This document shows, piece by piece, positions 57,962 through 64,000 of a DNA stretch of 64,000 nt (the first letter of the stretch is position 1; each line of letters starts with the position of its first letter). Origin of the DNA: Pseudomonas frederiksbergensis (GTDB lineage Bacteria > Pseudomonadota > Gammaproteobacteria > Pseudomonadales > Pseudomonadaceae); assembly GCF_001874645.1 (NCBI RefSeq), contig NZ_CP017886.1:5260501-5324500 (forward strand), read 5' to 3'. A program made the position numbers and the translations under genes. The notes below the pieces were generated by a model. The model had not been told where the DNA came from, made no database searches, and saw only the letters and a list, made by a program, of their open reading frames with translations.

Positions 57962-60190
57962 TTAAAACGATCGAGTCAGGGGCAGTTGCGAAGGCCGGCG
58001 GCCAGTGGCGTTAGTCACCGCATTTCCAAGGGCGGCAGCCATAGGGCCTTGTACGATCTCTGCGGCACCCAGAAATGGCTGTCCTGGCTGATCAATCAAA
58101 TGCACTTCGACATTCCGTGGCAATTGCGGAAAGCGCAGAATCGGATAACCGCTCCAGTCATAACTACGTACTCCACCAGCATCAAAATCGATGGCTTCGT
58201 ACAAAGTCCAACTGGTGGATTGCACAATCCCACCCTCTATTTGGTTTCGCAGACCGTCGGGGCTGACGATCTGTCCGGCATCCACGGCTGTGACCACCCG
58301 ATCAACCACTATGTCGCCGGTTTGAGGATGAACGCGTACCTGCACCGCGATAGCGCAATACCCCATGATGTTTTTGTACCGAGCGAAGGCAAAGCCGATA
58401 CCCACGCCCGGCGCGGTTGGCGTTGCTGTCCAGCCAAAGTTGTCCCGCACTCGCTCTACCACTGCTCGAGCACGAGGATCTTCCAAATGTGCGAGGCGGA
58501 AAGCGACTGAGTCCACTCCGGCACGCGTCGCCAACTCATCAATACAGGCTTCAATCGCGAAGACATTGATGTGCGCACCCAAGGAGCGCATTGCCGACGT
58601 GCGAAATGGCATCTGGGTGATGAAATTCATGTCGATACGGGTCGATGCCACGCTGTACAGCGGCACGGCGTTACGGTCACCGTCGCCTTCCGGTTGCGCG
58701 ATAGGAACCGATGGGGCTGAGGCGAACGGTTTGGATAGCAAGCGCGCAGGTAACAAGCGACCGGCATTGACGATGCGTTCGTTGTGCGGGGTCGTCCACA
58801 GTTCGTATGCCCAATCCTGAAGTCGACCGCTTTGATCCAGGCTCGCCTGCACCTCGGTGATCATTGCGGAGCTGTAGGGCTCCCACAGGTTTTCCTGCTC
58901 TCGCATCCATTGAACCCGCACGGGATAACCGGGCACTCGCATGGCAATCAATGCAGCGTCCGCCGCAGCATCATCCGCCCCGTTATGGCCGTAGCAGCCC
59001 GACCCCTCGGTATGGATGCATCGAACCCGATCCAACGGTAACCCCAGCATTTCCGCGATACCCGCGCGTAGCGGGTAGACGCCTTGAGTATGAGTCCAGA
59101 CGGTAAGCATACCGTCCTTGAGCCAGGCCACCGCGCAGGACGGGCCGATAGAGCCGTGCATGACATAGTGTTTGGTCACCCGTGCCCGGTAACTCGATCC
59201 GGGTACCGAAGCCGGACTACCGTTGTGGCTGATGGGGTAACGGCGCGATGGCAATCGAGGGAGCAATGCATGGATATTGCGCGCGTCGGGCAACGCATCG
59301 CCTTCGCTCCATTTCGCCTGCTCATACCCTGCGCGCATCGCCTTCACTGCTTGCCATTCGTCCTGTGCAACGACGGCCAGGTAGTTGCCGTCACGCACGA
59401 CCTGCACCACACCAGGAAGGCTTTGCAAGGCGCTGGCATCAAACGACTGCAGTCGGCAACCTGGTCCAGGTGGCCGGATGAGTCGTGCATGCAGCATGCC
59501 TGGAAGACGCATGTCTTGTACGAATGCGGCACCACCACTGACCTTAGCCGGGATGTCCAGGCGAGGCAGCGAATGCCCAATCAGACTGAATTTTTCTGCG
59601 GGCTTTGCCGGAGACTTCGGCTCCGCATAGCGATGTAGATCCACTCCGCTTACTGCTTCGAAGTAGGTCATGCGCCGCCCGTTGGGCTCTTGAATCATCG
59701 CATCACGTGTCACCAACCGATCAGGCTCAACGCCCCAAAGCCTGGACGCAGACTCCACTAGCAATTGGCGCACTTGGGCCGCGGCGTTGAATAACGCTGT
59801 TCCGCTGTCGAAGAGGGTGTGACTACCTGCGGTATAGCCTTCATTGGGTGTCAACGCGGTGTCGGCGGTCAGCATGTTGATTGCATTGGGCGCTACTTCC
59901 AAACGCTCGGCTGCGATCTGCAACAACGCGGTTTTTACCCCTGTGCCCAGTTCGGCCTTACCGGTGTAAACGGTTATTCCCTGCGCATCGACGCGGATCC
60001 AGGCATCCAGGTAGGGGTTGGTGCGCAAGCTACCGGGCAGGTCTGGAGCCAGCACCAGGGTGCCGAGCGTATCCACTTCAGTGTCGGCCAATACATTGCC
60101 TGCAACCGGTAGCAGCGAGAACACCACCAGCAAGGAACCGTTACGCAGGAAGGCGCGCCGCCCAAGATCGACGTTAGCGTTGGTCTTCAT
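57962..60190 (-). CDS. Molybdopterin-binding dehydrogenase subunit, Tat-exported (IorB-like)
   Basis: A 742-residue large subunit of the xanthine dehydrogenase/aldehyde oxidase family, periplasmic type. The Tat signal GRRAFLRNG is at residues 10-18. Two tandem half-domains follow, with VYTGKAELGTGVKTALLQIA, and the Moco-binding blocks GCYGHNGADDAAADA and MPFRTSAMRSLGAH. The C-terminal active-site region has EGGIVQSTSW, which ends before the usual catalytic Glu segment GAAEIVQGP. With the 2Fe-2S and cytochrome c proteins it forms a three-subunit periplasmic dehydrogenase for aldehydes or N-heterocycles. The start overlaps the 2Fe-2S gene by 17 nt. Confidence 0.92.
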   Translation of the reverse strand: MKTNANVDLGRRAFLRNGSLLVVFSLLPVAGNVLADTEVDTLGTLVLAPDLPGSLRTNPYLDAWIRVDAQGITVYTGKAELGTGVKTALLQIAAERLEVAPNAINMLTADTALTPNEGYTAGSHTLFDSGTALFNAAAQVRQLLVESASRLWGVEPDRLVTRDAMIQEPNGRRMTYFEAVSGVDLHRYAEPKSPAKPAEKFSLIGHSLPRLDIPAKVSGGAAFVQDMRLPGMLHARLIRPPGPGCRLQSFDASALQSLPGVVQVVRDGNYLAVVAQDEWQAVKAMRAGYEQAKWSEGDALPDARNIHALLPRLPSRRYPISHNGSPASVPGSSYRARVTKHYVMHGSIGPSCAVAWLKDGMLTVWTHTQGVYPLRAGIAEMLGLPLDRVRCIHTEGSGCYGHNGADDAAADAALIAMRVPGYPVRVQWMREQENLWEPYSSAMITEVQASLDQSGRLQDWAYELWTTPHNERIVNAGRLLPARLLSKPFASAPSVPIAQPEGDGDRNAVPLYSVASTRIDMNFITQMPFRTSAMRSLGAHINVFAIEACIDELATRAGVDSVAFRLAHLEDPRARAVVERVRDNFGWTATPTAPGVGIGFAFARYKNIMGYCAIAVQVRVHPQTGDIVVDRVVTAVDAGQIVSPDGLRNQIEGGIVQSTSWTLYEAIDFDAGGVRSYDWSGYPILRFPQLPRNVEVHLIDQPGQPFLGAAEIVQGPMAAALGNAVTNATGRRPSQLPLTRSF

Positions 60191-60650
60191 GTTGTGCTCC
60201 AGACGCGGCGCGGATGGCGTCGATGATTCGCAGGTGTGTGCCGCAACGGCAGAGGTTCGGCGCCATGTGAGCGATAATTGTCTGCTCGTCAGGGTTTGGA
60301 TTGCGCTCCAGCAGTACCTGGGCTCGCATCAGCATTCCGGCGATGCAATAGCCGCATTGCGCGGCTTGCTTTTCGATAAACGCCTTTTGCAGCGCACTGG
60401 GGTGATCGGCTGTACCCAGACTTTCTACGGTGCGGACTTCTTTGCCCTGTACGCTTGAGCAAGGTGTTACACAGGAAAATATCGGCTTGTTGTCGACGAT
60501 CACCGTGCAGGCGCCGCACTGGCCAAGCCCACACCCATACTTTGCCCCGTTTAGCTCAAGCTGGTTGCGCAAGGCATATAGCAGAGGGGTATCGGCGTCG
60601 ATGTCCAGATGGTGGGACGATCCATTGACATTCAGGGTCATGTGGGTCAT
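60174..60650 (-). CDS. 2Fe-2S subunit of periplasmic dehydrogenase (IorA-like)
   Basis: A 158-residue protein with two [2Fe-2S] sites: the plant-type CGLGQCGACTV cluster region (with the fourth Cys in FSC) and the CGYCIAGM ... CRCGTH alpha-helical cluster. No signal peptide is present; it is probably carried across the membrane with the Tat-exported large subunit. It overlaps the cytochrome gene by 4 nt upstream and the large subunit gene by 17 nt downstream. It passes electrons from the molybdenum centre to the cytochrome. Confidence 0.95.
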   Translation of the reverse strand: MTHMTLNVNGSSHHLDIDADTPLLYALRNQLELNGAKYGCGLGQCGACTVIVDNKPIFSCVTPCSSVQGKEVRTVESLGTADHPSALQKAFIEKQAAQCGYCIAGMLMRAQVLLERNPNPDEQTIIAHMAPNLCRCGTHLRIIDAIRAASGAQHEDQR

Positions 60651-61918
60651 TTCGCATCCTCGCGTAAGTCTTTGATAGTTACTGAGAGGTCGGCCCAGGG
60701 ATGATCCGGCTCAGCGCGAGCACGCAGATACGTAGCCAGCACAGTGAGTTGGGCTTCGTTCAAGGTGGTGGCAAACGCCGGCATGCCAGGGCCTGAAGCG
60801 CCTGGAGTCATAGCGATGCCCTCGAGTACCGTTTTGACGAAGTTGCGCGAAGTGGCGGAGCGCATGGCGGATGTGTCTGCGAGATCAGGACGTCCGTCGA
60901 TCAATCGCATGGGGGCCCCTGAGCCATGGCAACCTGCGCAGGCAGCCTGGAAGAGTGCTGCCCCTTCATTTCGCGCAGTCGGATCGACAGTTGTGATGTC
61001 AGGAGAAGGTGATCGTGGTTCAGCTGGATTGTGCGCACCCAGGCTCAGCAGGTATTCGGCAATGGCTTGCACATCACTGATGGGTACTTTCGCCAGGCTC
61101 AGGCTGACCGGCCTCATTGGACCTGCCGCGGCTCCGTGGTCGGCAGCAACCTCACCGCGCAGATAGCCCACCAGTTGCTGGCTGTTCCAGGGCTTATGCG
61201 CATGAGCCAAGCCAAGCAGGGAAGGAGCCTCCCAGCCATCGACCATGCCCCCGGCCAGCGATTGCCCAGACTTTTCAGCGCCCAAAAGGTTGAGTGGTGA
61301 ATGGCAGCCCGCGCAGTGTCCAGCGCCTTCCATCAGATACCGCCCACGATTCCATTGGGCCGTTTGCCGGGACTCCGATTGCGGCTGTTCGCCGTGAAGG
61401 AACAGCAGGTTCCAGAACGAAACCAGCGGCCGAATGTTCATGGGGAAGTTCATCTGGTTTGGCCTAGCAGGCGAATCTACTGGCGGCCCGCTCATCAAAT
61501 AGGCGTAAGCGTCTTTCAGATCGCCTTCGCTCATGCGGCGATAATGTGCGTAGGGAAACGCCGGATAAAGAAAATGCCCGTCGCGGGATATCCCGTGACG
61601 CATGGCCCGCTCGAACGTTTCCAGAGACCATTCACCAATGCCGGTGCGATCGTCGGGTGTGATGTTGGTGCTGTAGAGCGTGCCAAAGGGCGTCACCAGC
61701 GCGAGTCCGCCAGCCAAATACTCGCCTCCCGGGCGCGTATGGCAGACCGCACAATCGCCGGCCTCGACAACCAGCGCTCCGCGCTTGATCTGCTCGGAAT
61801 CCTGCAACGCATGTTGCTTGACGGGGGCGAGGGATGGCCGCCACATCAGAGCACCGGCTAAAGCGACGCCACAGACGGCGAGCGTAAGTCCGCCTAACCA
61901 GAGACCTTTCTTGTTCAT
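60647..61918 (-). CDS. Triheme cytochrome c subunit of periplasmic dehydrogenase
   Basis: A 423-residue membrane-anchored cytochrome c with three heme sites: CAVCH, CAGCH and CAGCH at about residues 56, 199 and 333. The N-terminal hydrophobic segment (about residues 5-26) acts as a signal anchor. This is the gluconate/alcohol-dehydrogenase-like triheme subunit that sends electrons to the respiratory chain. It is the first gene of the operon; the divergent MFS gene shares its promoter region of about 240 bases. Confidence 0.95.
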   Translation of the reverse strand: MNKKGLWLGGLTLAVCGVALAGALMWRPSLAPVKQHALQDSEQIKRGALVVEAGDCAVCHTRPGGEYLAGGLALVTPFGTLYSTNITPDDRTGIGEWSLETFERAMRHGISRDGHFLYPAFPYAHYRRMSEGDLKDAYAYLMSGPPVDSPARPNQMNFPMNIRPLVSFWNLLFLHGEQPQSESRQTAQWNRGRYLMEGAGHCAGCHSPLNLLGAEKSGQSLAGGMVDGWEAPSLLGLAHAHKPWNSQQLVGYLRGEVAADHGAAAGPMRPVSLSLAKVPISDVQAIAEYLLSLGAHNPAEPRSPSPDITTVDPTARNEGAALFQAACAGCHGSGAPMRLIDGRPDLADTSAMRSATSRNFVKTVLEGIAMTPGASGPGMPAFATTLNEAQLTVLATYLRARAEPDHPWADLSVTIKDLREDAK

Positions 61919-62160
61919 GCTTGGTCATCCTTTGCGGCTGCACTAACCACCCCAACAGCGGTGTGCTTGAGATGCGAAGGGTAGACAGGCATGCGGATGC
62001 GGGGGTATCGCCTCGCCGCGCAAAAGTGTGTTGCGCCAACTGCAATGTCCGCTGGGCGTTGCGCCTCGCGCATCGCTGTGTTGCTCCGGAGCCTGATTCC
62101 TAAGTTGGAAGCAGGCACCTACGCTAGCGACATCCATTCAACCCCTATTGAGGTGTGACC

Positions 62161-63378
62161 ATGTCCTCTGGCAGCTCCACAACGACCGATCTAAAGGCGC
62201 CCCCTATTGCGTCGCCAACCCTGTCCACTGCGCTGGTAATTTTGCTCGCCTTCTGTTGTGGAGCCGTCGTCGCGAATCTGTATTACGCCCAGCCAATCGT
62301 TGAACTGATCGCGCCTCAGATTGGCCTATCAAGCGAGCACGCCAGCCTCATCGTTTCATTGACTCAGTTCGGATACGCATTGGGTCTGTTCTTTTTGGTG
62401 CCCTTGGCTGACCTGATGGAAAATCGTCGGCTGGTGGTTGGCTTCTCGCTGGCTGCTTCCTTGTGCATGGCCGGTGCCGCACTGAGCCAAACGGCTTCAA
62501 CGTTTCTGATCTGTTCGTTGCTGATCGGCCTCACTTCGGTCGCAGTGCAAATCCTGGTGCCGCTGGCAGCGCACATGGCGCCAGAAAAGTCCCGCGGCCA
62601 AGTGGTGGGCAACATCATGAGTGGTTTGCTGTTGGGGATTCTTCTTTCACGCCCGATCGCCAGTACACTCGCCGAGTCGTTCGGCTGGCACGGTGTGTTT
62701 TTCGGTGCGTCTGCCCTGATGGCGATGATTGCAGTCTTGATGGGTGTCGCTCTTCCGCAACGAATGCCCGCTCACCGTGCCAGCTACGGGGCGTTGATCA
62801 GTTCGATTTTTACCTTGGCGTGCCGCTACGCCGTGCTTCGTGAGCGCTCTTTGTATCAAGGATTACTCTTTGCCAGTTTCAGCATTTTCTGGACGATTGC
62901 GCCTGTCGAACTCATCCGTCATCACCATTTCAGCCAAACACAGGTAGCGCTGTTTACCTTGGTTGGTGCTGTAGGTGCGATAGCGGCTCCGATTGCAGGA
63001 CGCCTGGCGGATGCCGGTCACGCAAAACGGGGTACCGTCATCGCTTTGATTCTTGCGCCGGCTTCGCTTTTGATCGCTGCGCTGCCAAGCTCAGGTTACC
63101 TGTGGTTGGTGGTTAGCGCAGTGCTGCTGGACTTTGCTGTTCAACTGAACATGGTGCTGGGACAGCGTGAGGTCTATGCTCTTGATCCGCACAGTCGCGC
63201 TCGCTTGAATGCGGTATACATGACCAGTATTTTCCTTGGCGGAGCCTTGGGCTCACTGCTGGCGAGTCCGCTTTACGAACGATTGGGATGGAATTTGTTC
63301 GTCTGTCTGGCTGCTTTGGTCCCCGCCGTTGCTGCCGTGCTGTTTTTTAGCCGCATGCGCGCTAGCGCAAAAGTGTGA
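62161..63378 (+). CDS. MFS transporter (12 TM, Bcr/CflA- or YnfM-like)
   Basis: A 405-residue transporter with about 12 hydrophobic helices. The N-terminal family block is NLYYAQPIVELIAPQIGLS, and the motif A region is FFLVPLADLMENRRLVV. The relatives export drugs or sugar-like compounds by proton antiport. The ATG at 62161 is seven bases behind GAGG; a GTG two codons earlier is possible. It diverges from the dehydrogenase operon and could export its substrate or product, which is inference. Confidence 0.9.
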   Translation: MSSGSSTTTDLKAPPIASPTLSTALVILLAFCCGAVVANLYYAQPIVELIAPQIGLSSEHASLIVSLTQFGYALGLFFLVPLADLMENRRLVVGFSLAASLCMAGAALSQTASTFLICSLLIGLTSVAVQILVPLAAHMAPEKSRGQVVGNIMSGLLLGILLSRPIASTLAESFGWHGVFFGASALMAMIAVLMGVALPQRMPAHRASYGALISSIFTLACRYAVLRERSLYQGLLFASFSIFWTIAPVELIRHHHFSQTQVALFTLVGAVGAIAAPIAGRLADAGHAKRGTVIALILAPASLLIAALPSSGYLWLVVSAVLLDFAVQLNMVLGQREVYALDPHSRARLNAVYMTSIFLGGALGSLLASPLYERLGWNLFVCLAALVPAVAAVLFFSRMRASAKV

Positions 63379-63493
63379 TTTTTATCAGCACAACCATTCA
63401 AGGCAAACGCGCAAGACTTGTTCAGAATGCGTCCAGCTAAATATATAGGTTGAGCCACTAGATCCAGTCGCTCACTACATCGGAACTTGGGCC

Positions 63494-63958
63494 ATGGACA
63501 AACTGCTTGCGCTGACTATGTTCGTCGAAACCGTGCGCTGCGGTGGCTATTCTGCAGCAGCGCGTAAACTCGACGTCTCAACTTCATCGGTAACTCGCCA
63601 AGTCGCGAGTCTCGAAGCGGAGTTGGGAGCGTCACTGCTCAATCGTACGACGCGTAATACGAATCCCACCGTCGCGGGACAAGCGTACTTCGAAAAGGCT
63701 CTTTTTATCCTTGATGCCCTCGCCGAGGCAGACACGGCAGTTGCCGACCGCAGCTCCGAAGCTCGCGGTCGCTTGAGGGTAAGCGTACCGGTCGAGTTTG
63801 GTCGGCGGGTCATAGCGCCACACATGGGACGCTTGTTTTCTCAGTATCCAGAGCTAAACGTGAGCCTGTCTCTGAGCGACCAAATGACCGATCTGTTGAA
63901 AGAGCGAATCGATCTGTCCGTTCGCTTGGGAAGGTCTGAAGTAGTCAGCGATTTTTGA
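63494..63958 (+). CDS. LysR-family regulator, prematurely stopped
   Basis: A 154-residue reading frame with a complete LysR helix-turn-helix (residues 1-60, MDKLLALTMFVETVRCGGYS; SSVTRQVASLEAELGASLLN) and the start of the substrate domain (LRVSVPVEFGRRVIAP). The stop at 63956-63958 comes about 150 residues before the usual end. A run of five T at 63952-63956 is a likely frameshift: deleting one T opens the frame to the window end. It might be a true mutation or a sequence error. It follows the MFS gene and could regulate it. Confidence 0.8.
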   Translation: MDKLLALTMFVETVRCGGYSAAARKLDVSTSSVTRQVASLEAELGASLLNRTTRNTNPTVAGQAYFEKALFILDALAEADTAVADRSSEARGRLRVSVPVEFGRRVIAPHMGRLFSQYPELNVSLSLSDQMTDLLKERIDLSVRLGRSEVVSDF

Positions 63959-64000
63959 TGCCCTCGTTGGTAGAGGTTCAAAAAACGCTGGCTGGTCAGA

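Noticed and set aside
1..64000. CRISPR array
   Set aside because: No set of regularly spaced identical repeats with unique spacers was seen. The array at 27182-27352 has degenerate repeats and short, related spacers.

Overview
The window looks like a chromosome segment from a Pseudomonas of the fluorescens group. This is inferred from the high-GC codon use, the gene families and the regulatory motifs (Fur, Anr). No rRNA or tRNA gene is visible, so the species cannot be fixed.

Layout. (1) 1-2.5 kb, minus strand: an FtrABCD-type ferrous iron uptake operon behind a Fur box; the last gene runs off the left edge. (2) 3.0-27.9 kb: an accessory region rich in genes typical of antiphage and conflict systems. 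It holds a very large STAND-type NTPase with an N-terminal Mrr-like nuclease motif, a small orphan nuclease-like protein, a three-gene SMC-like ATPase system of ABC-three-component type, a truncated pirin gene at an insertion border, an HNH nuclease gene, a second Cys/His-rich protein, a membrane-anchored XseA-like protein, and a giant NERD-kinase-kinase-SF1 helicase coupled to a winged-helix protein. An IS481-family element with a CTAG target duplication has cut the 3' end of a TnsA-like nuclease gene. Next comes about 1.1 kb of non-coding DNA with nested dyads, a roughly 41-bp periodic repeat array, a 14-bp tandem repeat and an Anr box. (3) 28-34 kb: mixed genes (DUF3079 protein, TrmK, a DUF3313 lipoprotein, a GNAT, a DinB protein, a BBE-type flavoprotein) and the C-terminal remnant of a P4-like integrase. 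(4) 34-55.6 kb: many small-molecule enzymes and their regulators (isochorismatase-like hydrolases, DoxX, DsbA-like protein, FAD monooxygenase, pirin, GlxA, two LuxR/OmpR-like wHTH-ATPase regulators placed tail to tail, flavodoxin, chloroperoxidase-like hydrolase, AraC, MBL-fold hydrolase, LysR, amidohydrolase, MscS channel, HSL-type esterase). (5) 55.7-61.9 kb, minus strand: a periplasmic molybdenum aldehyde or N-heterocycle dehydrogenase (cytochrome c, 2Fe-2S and Moco subunits) with an Old Yellow Enzyme and an XdhC maturation factor. An MFS exporter diverges from it, followed by a LysR gene that stops early.

How the parts may work together. The iron operon is a conventional Fur-regulated unit. 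The accessory region appears to stack several independent defence modules, with degraded transposon parts at its right side. In the metabolic region a 20-bp operator-like sequence, found exactly twice, links the AraC gene to the flavodoxin-hydrolase operon and suggests one small regulon. Functions of the defence candidates are inferred from motifs only.
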